From: Azohydromonas sediminis
GTDB lineage: Bacteria; Pseudomonadota; Gammaproteobacteria; Burkholderiales; Burkholderiaceae_C
Length of the DNA: 37,471 bases
Direction: 5' to 3'
NCBI RefSeq assembly: GCF_003574675.1
Contig: NZ_QOAZ01000033.1
Coordinates: forward strand, 1-37,471
The notes beneath the pieces were generated by a model. It was not told the origin of the DNA, did no database searches, and saw only the letters and a program-made list of their open reading frames with translations. The position numbers and the translations under genes were made by a program. Positions 8,418 to 16,558 of this stretch are shown here, one piece after another. Positions within the stretch are counted from its first letter, which is position 1. Each line of letters starts with the position of its first letter.

Positions 8418-9567
8418 GGGACGCAAGCGACGTCGGCGCTGCCGCCAGCGTGGGCACCGGTGGCACCGACACGTCGAGCATGTCCATCATCAGCGCGTCG
8501 GCGAAGAACTTGGCCGCCCAGTTGGGGTACTCGAAACGCGAGTAATCGCCCCAGATCGGCGCCGAACCGGCGATGCCGCCGCGTACCGCCGGATCGGGGT
8601 GATCGAGCCGGTGCGTCGTCTTGAGGTACGCGAGTGCCGATCGGGCGTTGGTGCGCAGTTCATCGGCTCCGGTGACCTGTGCGAGACGTGTCCAGTTGAG
8701 GCTCATCTGCGCCACGCCGGTGAGGCAGGCGTACGACGCATCGGCCACCCAGCCGTCGCGGTAGGTACCGGCAAGCCATCCGTCGGCGCGCTGCACGGCG
8801 GCGATGCCGCGCCCTGCCTTCAGCGCCGCGTTCAGATAGCGCTCGTCGCCGAGCAGCACGCCCGACTCGAGGAAGCCGCGGATGGCGTAGGCGATGGTGT
8901 GCGTGAACGGCGACTTCCAGGGCACGAAGGCGTTGGTGGCGAACCAGCCGCTGGCGGTCTGTTGGGTCAGCGCCCAGTGGAGGTTCCTGCGCGCCGCCCG
9001 CACCAGACGGGGCTCGTTCGCGATCAGGCCGGTGGCCAGCAACGGCCAGGTCGCGCGGGTGTTGTACACGTGCGGCGTGTCGTGGTGCTCGAACCTGCGC
9101 CAGCAACCGTCGTCGTCCTGCTGATCGGCCAGCCAGTGGCCCGCACGCACGGCGGCCGCCAGGCACTCGTCGCGCCTCAGCTGCGTGTAGCCGGCGATCA
9201 TCCCGTGCATGATCTGCCCGGTATTGAAGATCACCGGCCGGCTGCCCGCCTCGCCGAAGTGGCCCGGGAAGGCGCCATCGGGCAGCTGGATCGAGAGCTC
9301 CCAGTCGATCATGCGCTGCGCGCGCGCGACGAGCTCCGGGCGGTCGAGCGCGCTGGCTGCGGCGAGCATCGTCTCGATGATGTAGCCGGTGGTCTCGGGA
9401 TAGCTGGGCAGCCAGCCGTCTTCGAAGCTCCAGCCGGCGGAGACGCCGCCGGCGTCGGGCTGCCCATCGCGCACGTCCTGCGCGCGGCACAGCCAGTCGA
9501 TGGCAGCGGCCAGGTGCACGGCGTGCGGCTGCTGGGGCGCCGTGGTGCCGCGCACGCTGTCCCACAC
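8410..9567 (-). CDS. Alpha/alpha-toroid protein, probable carbohydrate-active enzyme, with 5' frameshift
   Basis: At least 385 residues of a repeated helical-hairpin protein with recurring Trp/Gly/Asp motifs (WSFEDGWLPSYPETTGY, DGAFPGHFGE, DGCWRRFEHH, WFATNAFVPW, DGWLAGTYRDGW). These are typical of (alpha/alpha)6 toroids, as in uronyl hydrolases, heparosan C5-epimerases or polysaccharide lyases. The exact reaction is not recognisable. The frame begins at GTG 9567, but the same frame upstream encodes HGYKPWRARHLSL with no start codon. A well-placed ATG at 9637, 20 bases after the previous stop, reads MNVIDLVRLPAR in another frame. A one- or two-base indel near 9600 would join them, so the gene probably spanned 8410-9637 and its 5' end is disrupted or misread. 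There is no signal peptide, suggesting cytoplasmic action on precursors or repeat units. Confidence 0.65.
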   Translation of the reverse strand: MWDSVRGTTAPQQPHAVHLAAAIDWLCRAQDVRDGQPDAGGVSAGWSFEDGWLPSYPETTGYIIETMLAAASALDRPELVARAQRMIDWELSIQLPDGAFPGHFGEAGSRPVIFNTGQIMHGMIAGYTQLRRDECLAAAVRAGHWLADQQDDDGCWRRFEHHDTPHVYNTRATWPLLATGLIANEPRLVRAARRNLHWALTQQTASGWFATNAFVPWKSPFTHTIAYAIRGFLESGVLLGDERYLNAALKAGRGIAAVQRADGWLAGTYRDGWVADASYACLTGVAQMSLNWTRLAQVTGADELRTNARSALAYLKTTHRLDHPDPAVRGGIAGSAPIWGDYSRFEYPNWAAKFFADALMMDMLDVSVPPVPTLAAAPTSLASHG

Positions 9568-9637
9568 CAGGCTCAGGTGGCGCGCTCGCCAGGGCTTGTA
9601 GCCGTGCGGGCAGGCGCACGAGGTCGATCACGTTCAT
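9568..9637 (-). other. Displaced 5' end of the toroid gene (apparent frameshift)
   Basis: ATG at 9637 lies 20 bases after the stop of the upstream ligase gene and starts a short frame, MNVIDLVRLPAR, that then leaves the frame of the toroid protein. The toroid frame itself reads HGYKPWRARHLSL just upstream of GTG 9567 and is closed further up by TGA codons. Shifting frame at about 9600-9604 would give one continuous protein of about 408 residues. It could be a true mutation, a sequencing error, or chance. Confidence 0.5.
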
Positions 9638-9657
9638 GGTCGTGTTCTGGTCGTGAC

Positions 9658-11046
9658 TCAGTCTATGGCGGCGGCCTGCGCCAGCTCGCCCTGCAGCGGC
9701 ACGTGGCTGACCACGTAGCGGTGCTTGCCAGAGGCCTCGGGCGCGATGGCGTCGACGACACGCACGGTGACGCGCACGTCGTCGCCCAGGCGCTGGCGCA
9801 GCCCGGCCTCGATCGCCGGCACACGCTCGGCCGCCCAGCCGGGGCCGGGAACGACGAGCACCTCGAGGTCGCGCACGGCGTGCTGGACGAGCTTGAACTC
9901 GCCCACGCCCTCGGTCGCGCGCAGCACGTAGATGCCCGCGAGGGCGTGCATGATGGTGCCGTCGGGTCGCACCAGGAAATCGGTGCGGCGGCCGACGACC
10001 TCGGCGATCACGTGCAGGCCGCGGCCGGCGCGGTCGGGCTCGGGGCTCAGGCGCACCATGTCGCCAGTGCGGTAGCGGATGAAGGGCTGCGCATCGGAGC
10101 ACAGACCGGTCATCACCGCTTCGCCCAGCTCGCCGGGTGCCACGGGTTGGCCCTGCGCATCAAGCACCTCGAGGATGATGCTCTCGCTCATCAGCAACAT
10201 CGCACCGGCGGGATTGTCGGGGCTCTCGTGCGCGGTGAAGCCGATGTCGCGGCTGCCGAACTCGTTGGCGACCGATGCGCCGAAGACCTCGCCGATCAGC
10301 GTGCGCTGATGCGGGTACAGCGGCTCGCCGGTGGTGCAGACGACCTTCAGCCGCGGCAGGCGCGGCCGCCGCCCGCGCTCCTTCGCGTGTGCGGCCAGCA
10401 ACGCGACCGAGCTGGCGTAGCCGTAAAGACAGCTCGGAGAGAAGCGTTCGAGCGCGTCGAGGTAGTCGTCCATGCGCGCGGGCGACATCGCGAACGCGTT
10501 GAGCACGAGCTGATTGATCAGCCGGTCGCGCACCGTCTTGACCCAGTCGGTCTTGCTGAGTTCGACCGGCGCACCCCACAGGTAAGCCTCCGGATCCCCC
10601 GGCTCGACACCCCACCAGCGCCGCGCACGCATGCGGCCCGCGGCATCCGATGCCTGACGCCGGCGGCCAAAGTGGAAGATGAGCGGCATCCCGCTGGAGC
10701 CGCCAGTGTTGTATTTGAAGGCTCCACCGGGAACGCCGCGCCAAACCATTTCCTCGTGGTGCGCGGCGGCGTCCTGCTTGGTCATGCAGGGCAGCGGTCG
10801 CAGGTCGTGCAGGTGGGTCAGAGCGCCGGGGGACAAGCCCGCCGCCTCGAGGCGGCGGCGGTGCCAGGGTGAATGCAACCAGGCCACGCCAAGCAGTTCG
10901 CGCAGCTTGGCCAGTTGCAGCGCCTCGATGCCCGCACGATCGAGCCACTGGCTGCGCTCCAGATCGGCCAGATAGTCGAACGTGGGCCGACGCACTGCGC
11001 GCTCCTGCGTGCGGTAGACGGTGCGAGCCAAAGCCTGTGCGAACAC
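9658..11046 (-). CDS. PaaK/CapK-like adenylate-forming enzyme (first paralogue)
   Basis: A 462-residue member of the phenylacetate-CoA ligase/CapK branch of AMP-forming enzymes. The P-loop-like motif is NTGGSSGMPL near residue 120. RYRTGD near 330 is the adenylate-binding motif, and GRRTDFLVRPDG the hinge leading to the small C-terminal domain that ends SGKHRYVV. Such genes recur in capsule and exopolysaccharide loci, where they are thought to activate a carboxylic acid for attachment; the substrate is unknown. GTG at 11046 follows the upstream stop by 10 bases and is preferred over starts inside the O-ligase gene. The protein is clearly related to the one at 12378-13757, with aligned motifs throughout, including LERxQWL near the N-terminus and RTDFxVxxDGTxMHxLA near the C-terminus. 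Confidence 0.8.
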   Translation of the reverse strand: MFAQALARTVYRTQERAVRRPTFDYLADLERSQWLDRAGIEALQLAKLRELLGVAWLHSPWHRRRLEAAGLSPGALTHLHDLRPLPCMTKQDAAAHHEEMVWRGVPGGAFKYNTGGSSGMPLIFHFGRRRQASDAAGRMRARRWWGVEPGDPEAYLWGAPVELSKTDWVKTVRDRLINQLVLNAFAMSPARMDDYLDALERFSPSCLYGYASSVALLAAHAKERGRRPRLPRLKVVCTTGEPLYPHQRTLIGEVFGASVANEFGSRDIGFTAHESPDNPAGAMLLMSESIILEVLDAQGQPVAPGELGEAVMTGLCSDAQPFIRYRTGDMVRLSPEPDRAGRGLHVIAEVVGRRTDFLVRPDGTIMHALAGIYVLRATEGVGEFKLVQHAVRDLEVLVVPGPGWAAERVPAIEAGLRQRLGDDVRVTVRVVDAIAPEASGKHRYVVSHVPLQGELAQAAAID

Positions 11047-11056
11047 GCTCGACGGT

Positions 11057-12385
11057 CTACCGCCGGTCCCGCGAGAGGCGGGCGGGTGGCGATGCCTGAA
11101 GGCCCTCATCGCGGCTGGCTGGCAAACCGGCACCGACCGCTTTGGGCGCCGACTTGGTCGCCTGACCCACCAGATGATTCGTCACGACGACCACTGCCAC
11201 CAGGTGGTAGATGTAGTCGAAGTAGGCCAGCCCCAGGAAGGCTCCCGCGCTCAGGTAGGCCACCATGCTCACCTGGACCATCGCGGCGAGGTCGCGCGCC
11301 CACAGCAGCGCAGGATCCTTCTTCGTGCGGCGGATGATCGAGCCGCACTTCAGCCATGTCATGCCCAGCAGGGTCAGGAAGATGGCCAACCCGATCCAGC
11401 CGTGCTCGCCGAGCACCTCGAAGTAGATGCTGTGCACGTCCCGGCAGTCGTTGGGGTTGGGCGCGTAGCGCTCGCACACGGGCCGCTGCCAGGTTTCGAA
11501 TCCACCGCCGGTGATGCGGTCGTTGGCAATGTTGATCGCATTGCCCCACTGGTTGATCCGCCCCTGCGCGGAGGCGTCCTCCTCGTAGGACTTGATGGTA
11601 CTCATCCGCTCGTACCACTCGGGCGGCATCACGGACAGCGCGACGCCTCCCGCCGCGACGACGAGGATGGCCGTGACGAACTTGTGCCGGCTCTTCAGCC
11701 AGAAGATGCCACCGGTGAGGACGAGCGCCACCAGCGCCCCCCGCGACTGCGTGCCGAACGCGGCGATGGCGGTCAGAACCATTGCCGCCGCGAGGCCGAG
11801 CTTGATGTACTTGTGCTTCTCCTGAAGATACAGATAACGCATCAGAGGAATCGTCATGACCAGCGCGAGTGCCAGTTCGTTGTTGCCGCCGATGAAAGTC
11901 CCCGATGGCCCCTGGACCCGGTAGACCCCGCCGTTGGCGATCGTGAACAGCCCGCCCTTGACCCCGTAGAAACCGAGCGACAGCGCGATGGTCCAGATGA
12001 ACAGGTGGACCTTGCGCTCGGACGTCAGCATCAGCAGCGTCATGAAGGTCAGGATCTGGATCTTGATCACCTTTTCGTACTGCTGCATCGCGAGGTTCTG
12101 GTAGAACGCCGTCGTCGTCGTGATGCCCATCCACGCGATGAAGAGCACGAGCACGACGATCTCGCGACTCCACACCATGCGCTTGGCCTCTTTCGAGACC
12201 AGCATGCCGATCAGCGTGACGATCGCGACGATCTGCACGACCGGCATCGAGTACATGAACCCCCACGCTAGACGGTGCGGATTCATGTAGCCGAGCCACG
12301 CCAGCAACAGGATGCCCCAGAAGGGGCGCTTGAGGATGAACGGCAGCGCGCCGAAGACGATGCAGGCCAAGACGAGGTCACGCAT
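11057..12385 (-). CDS. Exosortase A-associated O-antigen-ligase-like membrane protein
   Basis: A 442-residue integral inner-membrane protein of the Wzy/WaaL (O-antigen ligase) superfamily, matching the group known as putative O-glycosylation ligase, exosortase A-associated (TIGR03097). About ten to twelve hydrophobic segments are visible, beginning LVLACIVFGALPFIL. A large loop follows ALSVMPPEWYERM and includes DVHSIYFEVLGEHG, whose His sits where the family has its essential periplasmic loop residue. It would polymerise repeat units or transfer the finished glycan to an acceptor, possibly PEP-CTERM proteins. ATG at 12385 gives an 8-base overlap (ATGCGTGA) with the upstream gene. The 30-residue tail is hydrophilic and not conserved-looking. 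It is the only polymerase/ligase candidate in the window. Confidence 0.85.
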   Translation of the reverse strand: MRDLVLACIVFGALPFILKRPFWGILLLAWLGYMNPHRLAWGFMYSMPVVQIVAIVTLIGMLVSKEAKRMVWSREIVVLVLFIAWMGITTTTAFYQNLAMQQYEKVIKIQILTFMTLLMLTSERKVHLFIWTIALSLGFYGVKGGLFTIANGGVYRVQGPSGTFIGGNNELALALVMTIPLMRYLYLQEKHKYIKLGLAAAMVLTAIAAFGTQSRGALVALVLTGGIFWLKSRHKFVTAILVVAAGGVALSVMPPEWYERMSTIKSYEEDASAQGRINQWGNAINIANDRITGGGFETWQRPVCERYAPNPNDCRDVHSIYFEVLGEHGWIGLAIFLTLLGMTWLKCGSIIRRTKKDPALLWARDLAAMVQVSMVAYLSAGAFLGLAYFDYIYHLVAVVVVTNHLVGQATKSAPKAVGAGLPASRDEGLQASPPARLSRDRR

Positions 12386-13757
12386 TGCAGGCAACCTCCC
12401 TGGTGTCGCGAGCAACATGGCTCACGACATAGCGATACTTTCCGGAACGCTCGGCCGCGATCGAGTCGACGCGTTCGACGCAGATTTCCACACCAGCCCC
12501 GAGACGGGCCTTGAGCTTTGCAACGATGGAATCAACGTCCGGTTCGGCAATGCCAGGGTGGCAGACTATCTGCACTCGCGTGCGCAGCAGGCTCTCCTGC
12601 ACGATCTTGAACTGCTGCACGGCAGGCTCGTCGCGGAGAACGTAGATCAACGCCAGCCCATGCATCACCGTGCCGTCGGCGGCAACGACGAAGTCGGTGG
12701 TGCGTCCCTGGATCTCCTTCAGCAACGGCAGCCCACGTCCGCAGGCGCAGCGCTCCTTGCTCAGCACGGCCACGTCGCCGGTGCGGTAGCGGATGAACGG
12801 GAACTCGCCCGTGGCCAGATGGGTGACGACGATCTCGCCCGCCTCGCCGGCCGGTAGCACGCGGCCGTCGGAGCCGACGATCTCGACGATCAGGTCTTCC
12901 GCGGTCAGGTGCATGCCGCCTTCGGGGCACTCGTGGGCGATGAAGCCCGCATCGCGCCCGCCGTAGCCGTTGGCCACTTTGCAGCCGAAAACGCGCTCGA
13001 TGGCGGCCCGCTGATCGTCGTACAGCCTCTCGCTGGTGCAGAAGGCCACGCAGATCCCCAAGTCGTCCATGCGCTGGCCGCGCTGCTCGGCGTGGCGGGC
13101 GATGTGACTGAGTGCACTGGGATAACCAAAGAGCATCTTCGGCCGCCGCACACGGATGGTCCGCACGAAACCATCGAGCTTGGCGTCGCTCATCTCGAAG
13201 GCGGGCAGCAGTTCGGTGCGCAGCAGCTTGTCGCGCCACGCACGCAGGTGGTCCTGCGCACCGAGTTCGATCGGTGAGCCCCAGACCACGATCTCGGGGT
13301 CGCCGATGTCGACACCCCACCAGCGCGTGGCTCGCCACTTGGCCGCCACGTCATGGCTGACGCGCTCACGGCCAATGAAGAAGATCAGCGGCTCGCCGCT
13401 GCTGCCGCCAGTGTTGAACCGCGCGAGGCTGCGGGCGTCGTCAGCCTTCAGCGACTCGGTGTGCTCGCGGATCAGCGGCTTGGTGAGAAACGGCAGGCAC
13501 TGCAAATCTTCGAGACGCTGCACGTCTGCCGGGACGAAGCCGATGTGCGCAAACAGGTCGCGGTAATACGGTACGTGCTGGCCTGCGTGACGCAGCAGCG
13601 CACGAAGGCGCTGCAACTGCAGCGCCTGCAGCTCGTCGGGTGGCAGCCACTGGGTGCGCTCCAGTTCGCGGCGCACGCGCACGGTGTCATGCCGCTTGAG
13701 CGCCTCGTGCAGCGGGAACAGCGCGCCAGCGACGAAGCGGGTGTACAGGCTAGACAC
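12378..13757 (-). CDS. PaaK/CapK-like adenylate-forming enzyme (second paralogue)
   Basis: A 459-residue AMP-forming enzyme of the phenylacetate-CoA ligase/CapK type. Motifs in order: NTGGSSGEPLIFF (phosphate loop), RATRWWGVDIGDPE, FGYPSALSHIA, NGYGGRDAGFIAHEC, RYRTGD, GRTTDFVVAADGTVMHG and the C-terminal SGKYRYVVSHV. A CACGRGLP segment inserted before the hinge is typical of PaaK-type proteins; here two cysteines are kept, whereas the first paralogue has none. GTG at 13757 (GTGTCTAG) overlaps the upstream stop by 8 bases, and its product begins SSLYTRFVAGAL; longer starts would run into the glycosyltransferase gene. The substrate is unknown. With the other copy it brackets the O-antigen-ligase-like gene, suggesting that both work on the same polymer. 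Confidence 0.8.
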   Translation of the reverse strand: MSSLYTRFVAGALFPLHEALKRHDTVRVRRELERTQWLPPDELQALQLQRLRALLRHAGQHVPYYRDLFAHIGFVPADVQRLEDLQCLPFLTKPLIREHTESLKADDARSLARFNTGGSSGEPLIFFIGRERVSHDVAAKWRATRWWGVDIGDPEIVVWGSPIELGAQDHLRAWRDKLLRTELLPAFEMSDAKLDGFVRTIRVRRPKMLFGYPSALSHIARHAEQRGQRMDDLGICVAFCTSERLYDDQRAAIERVFGCKVANGYGGRDAGFIAHECPEGGMHLTAEDLIVEIVGSDGRVLPAGEAGEIVVTHLATGEFPFIRYRTGDVAVLSKERCACGRGLPLLKEIQGRTTDFVVAADGTVMHGLALIYVLRDEPAVQQFKIVQESLLRTRVQIVCHPGIAEPDVDSIVAKLKARLGAGVEICVERVDSIAAERSGKYRYVVSHVARDTREVACNA

Positions 13758-15006
13758 GTCCAACCTCCCGATGCACGGTGGCAGGTGCGGTGCTGGCTCG
13801 CGCGTGCAGTGTGCAGAACTCTTCGGTAAGCACCTGCACACGTTGGTTCCACGTGTTGCGCTGCGCGTAGCTGCGAATCGCCTCGGTATCCCAAGACGCA
13901 CTCAACGCCCTGTCCAGCGCCTGTTGCAAAGCGTCGGGGTCGCCAAAGGGCACGACAAGGCCCAGCGACGGGCCGCACACGACTTCGGCGTTGCCGCCTA
14001 CGTCCGTGGCCACCACCGGCAAGCCGCAGGCCATGGCTTCGAGCAGGACGTTAGCCCAACCCTCGTTGCGCGAGGCCAGTACGAAGACGTCTGCGGCCGA
14101 GAGCGGCACACGCAGTTCCTCGGGTGGCAGAGGCCCCAGAAAGTGCACGGCATCGCCCAGCCGCAGTCTGGCCACCTGCTGCTGGAGCGCCGCCGTCATG
14201 TCGCCTTCCGGGCTGGGGCCACCCACGACGAGATAGCTCAGCCCGGGGTGGCGGCGTCTCAGTGCCGGCAGCAGTTCGATCACGCGGTGAAAACCTTTGC
14301 GCTCGACAAGGCCGCCGACCGTGATCAAGACGGGGGCGTCGAGCGGCAGACCGAGGCGGCGCCGCGCCTCGGCCCTCGGCAATGGGCTGAACTTGTCCAA
14401 GTCCACCCCGTTGCCGACAACGCGCACCTTCTCCGGCGGGATCCCCAAGCCGATCGCCACCTGTCGCAGCGAGTCGGACACCGCAAATACCCGGCTGGCC
14501 CGCTGCAGTGCCTGCCGCAGCTTGCGCGCCAGCGCGGGATCACGCGCGTGTCGCGCCTCGGTGCCGCGCAGCGTGAGCGTCACCGGCACGCGCAACCAGC
14601 GGCCGAGCAGTGTCGCGGCATAGCCCTCCGGGTAGCCGAAGTGGGCGTCAAGCACGTCGAGCCGGCCAGCACGTTGCAACCGGCGCAGGCGGGGCCAGGC
14701 GCCCAGCGCCATCAACAGACCGTCGAGCCTCTTGAACAAGCCCGGCACGGAGAAGAAGCGCGGGAACCACACGTCCACCCCCTGCTGCGTCTCGTGGGGT
14801 GCAGCGCCAGGCCGAAAGCCCGGACGCCAGCGGCGCAGCAGCGCCTGCAGCGGGAACCACGGCACCGGCGAGACGACCGCGATTGGCATCTGCCGCCCGA
14901 CGCGGAACATGCGTTCGCGAATGAACAGGCCCGCCATCGGCTGCCGCTCGCTGGGGAACAGGCTGCTGAACACGACGACGTGAGGTAGACCAGCAGGGTC
15001 AGGCAT
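13750..15006 (-). CDS. GT4 glycosyltransferase
   Basis: A 418-residue retaining GT-B glycosyltransferase. The N-terminal domain begins PHVVVFSSLFPSERQPMAGLF, the common opening of bacterial EPS GT4 enzymes. The donor-binding C-terminal domain has ITVGGLVERKGFH and the EX7E motif NEGWANVLLEAMACG with its first Glu near residue 315, followed by DVGGNAEVV. No membrane segment is seen, so it should act at the cytoplasmic face. ATG at 15006 lies in an 8-base overlap (ATGCCTGA) with the upstream glycosyltransferase, indicating translational coupling. Its own stop overlaps the following PaaK-like gene in the same way. The sugar donor is unknown. Confidence 0.85.
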   Translation of the reverse strand: MPDPAGLPHVVVFSSLFPSERQPMAGLFIRERMFRVGRQMPIAVVSPVPWFPLQALLRRWRPGFRPGAAPHETQQGVDVWFPRFFSVPGLFKRLDGLLMALGAWPRLRRLQRAGRLDVLDAHFGYPEGYAATLLGRWLRVPVTLTLRGTEARHARDPALARKLRQALQRASRVFAVSDSLRQVAIGLGIPPEKVRVVGNGVDLDKFSPLPRAEARRRLGLPLDAPVLITVGGLVERKGFHRVIELLPALRRRHPGLSYLVVGGPSPEGDMTAALQQQVARLRLGDAVHFLGPLPPEELRVPLSAADVFVLASRNEGWANVLLEAMACGLPVVATDVGGNAEVVCGPSLGLVVPFGDPDALQQALDRALSASWDTEAIRSYAQRNTWNQRVQVLTEEFCTLHARASTAPATVHREVGRV

Positions 15007-16216
15007 GGGCCAGCGAAGGAGCTGCCAGGCGCTCGAACGTCGGCCGGTAACCGGCCACGCTGCGCGCCCAGTTGCGCTCGGCCTCGACGAAGCGGCGCCC
15101 CTCGGCACGCAGCTGCGGCCAGCGCTCGCGCTGCGCGAGCAGGTCGAGCAGGGCCTGCGCGAGCGCGTCGGCACTGCCGGCACGGAACAGCACGCCCGTC
15201 TCGCCGTGGCGGATCAGTTCCTTGTGCCCGCCGACGTCACTGGCCACCAGCAGCCGGCCCTGCGCCATCGCCTCGAGCGGCTTGAGCGGCGTGACGAGTT
15301 CGGTCAGCCGCATGCTGTGGCGCGGGTAGGCCAGCACGTCGACGAGGTCGTAGTAGCGCTGCACTTGCTGGTGCGGCACGCGGCCGGTGAAGACGACCTT
15401 CTCGGCCACGCCGAGCGCGGCAGCCTGCGCCTTCAGCGCCTGCTCCTGCGGGCCGCCGCCCACCAGCAGCACGCGCACGTCGGGGCGCTGCGCCAGCAGG
15501 CGCGGCAGTGCGGCCAGCAGCAGGTCCAGGCCCTCGTAGGCGTAGAAGCTGCCGATGAAGCCGACGACGGTGGCACCGGCCAGCCCCAGCTGCGCCTTCA
15601 GCGCCTCGTCGGGCGTGCCGCCGGGCTCGAAGGCGTCGATGTCCACCGCGTTCGGAATCACGGTCACCCTGTCGGCCGCGATGCCGCGCGCCACGATGTC
15701 GCTGCGCAGTCCCTCGCAGATCGTGAACACGTGCGCCGCGCGCTTGAGCGCGTGCGTTTCCATGCGCCGACTCAGTCGGTAGCGCAGGCTGCCCTCGGTG
15801 GTGGTGCCGTGGTCGACGGCGGCGTCTTCCCAGAAGGCACGCACCTCGTAGACGACTGGAATGCCAAGCTCCTTGCCCACCCGAAGCGCCGGAATGGCGT
15901 TGAGCACCGGCGAGTGGGCGTGGATGATGTCGGGTTCCACCATTTGCGCCACAGCGCGCAGGCGCCGCTCGAACTGGCGCATCAGCTCCACCTCGCCCAG
16001 GCCCGGCAGCTTCTTGCCGCCGCTGGGCACCAGCGTGCGATAGAAGTGCCAGCCGTCGACCGTTTCCTCGCTGTCACGCGTGGCGGTGTGCTTCGGACTT
16101 GTAACGTGGAAGGTCTGCCAGCCGAGCTTGCGCTGCTCGCGCAGGATCGCGAGCGTGCGGAACGTGTAGCCGCTGTGCAGCGGGATCGAGTGGTCGAGGA
16201 CGTGGAGGATGCGCAT
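14999..16216 (-). CDS. PEP-CTERM/exosortase A-associated GT4 glycosyltransferase (Daro_2409 type)
   Basis: A 405-residue GT4 enzyme opening with MRILHVLDHSIPLHSGYTFR, which I recognise as the Daro_2409-type glycosyltransferase associated with exosortase A loci (TIGR04063). The acceptor domain contains DIIHAHSPVLNAIPALRVG and VYEVRAFWEDAAVDHGT. The donor domain contains VGFIGSFYAYEGLDLL, and VTPLKPLEAMA in place of a standard EX7E loop. It is soluble and expected to work on the undecaprenyl-linked glycan. It is the first gene of the - strand run ending at 6311. Its start lies 90 bases from the divergent yefM gene, so the two promoters share this gap. Confidence 0.88.
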   Translation of the reverse strand: MRILHVLDHSIPLHSGYTFRTLAILREQRKLGWQTFHVTSPKHTATRDSEETVDGWHFYRTLVPSGGKKLPGLGEVELMRQFERRLRAVAQMVEPDIIHAHSPVLNAIPALRVGKELGIPVVYEVRAFWEDAAVDHGTTTEGSLRYRLSRRMETHALKRAAHVFTICEGLRSDIVARGIAADRVTVIPNAVDIDAFEPGGTPDEALKAQLGLAGATVVGFIGSFYAYEGLDLLLAALPRLLAQRPDVRVLLVGGGPQEQALKAQAAALGVAEKVVFTGRVPHQQVQRYYDLVDVLAYPRHSMRLTELVTPLKPLEAMAQGRLLVASDVGGHKELIRHGETGVLFRAGSADALAQALLDLLAQRERWPQLRAEGRRFVEAERNWARSVAGYRPTFERLAAPSLAHA

Positions 16217-16264
16217 GATCGGGCCGGGCCGTCAGGCAGGATGCTGCAGCGCGCGCGCCGACCT

Positions 16265-16282
16265 TGTACAATAATCTGTACG
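16265..16282 (+). promoter_or_regulatory. YefM-YoeB operator overlapping a -10 box
   Basis: TGTACA at 16265-16270 is followed by TGTACG at 16277-16282, with centres exactly 12 bases apart. This is the arrangement known for the E. coli yefM-yoeB operator, a pair of TGTACA-core palindromes bound by YefM and the YefM-YoeB complex. TACAAT at 16267-16272 inside the first site is a good sigma-70 -10 box, so binding would block the promoter (autoregulation). No convincing -35 box is seen. The site also lies in the upstream region of the divergent glycosyltransferase operon at 16216. Confidence 0.75.
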
Positions 16283-16306
16283 TAAACGGAGCTCGCTGTT
16301 CTTCAT

Positions 16307-16558
16307 ATGGATGCCATCAGCTATTCCGCAGCGCGGGCCAACCTGGCGTCGGTGATGGACCGCGTGGCCCACGATCACGAGCCCTTGATCATCACGCGCC
16401 ATGGGGAGCCGTCGGTCGTGATGCTCTCGCTCGAGGACTACCGCGCGCTCGAGGAGACCGCTCACCTGCTGCGCAGCCCAGCCAATGCACGGCGGCTGCT
16501 GGCGGCCATCGCCGAGCTCGAAGCCGGCCGCGGCGTGGAGCGCGAACTGCTGCCGTGA
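16307..16558 (+). CDS. yefM: YefM/Phd-family antitoxin
   Basis: An 83-residue antitoxin of the Phd/YefM family. It opens MDAISYSAARANLASVMDRV, the usual DNA-binding N-terminal domain, continues through ITRHGEPSVVMLSLEDYRALEET, and ends in a Glu/Arg-rich tail that would wrap YoeB and block its active site. The length is that of E. coli YefM (83). A GGAG sequence lies 15 bases before the ATG, rather far. The toxin gene starts within its stop codon (GTGA at 16555-16558), the normal order and coupling for the module. Autorepression through the TGTACA repeats upstream is likely. Confidence 0.9.
   Translation: MDAISYSAARANLASVMDRVAHDHEPLIITRHGEPSVVMLSLEDYRALEETAHLLRSPANARRLLAAIAELEAGRGVERELLP

Noticed and set aside
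8215-10872. Long + strand open frame (885 codons)
   Set aside because: It lies opposite three genes with clear motifs, has the Arg/Ala/His-rich composition of antisense frames in high-GC DNA, and shows no domain.
16264-16554. Longer start for the first yoeB frame
   Set aside because: The extra 97 residues overlap yefM in another frame; homology begins exactly at GTG 16555, giving the normal 84-residue toxin.
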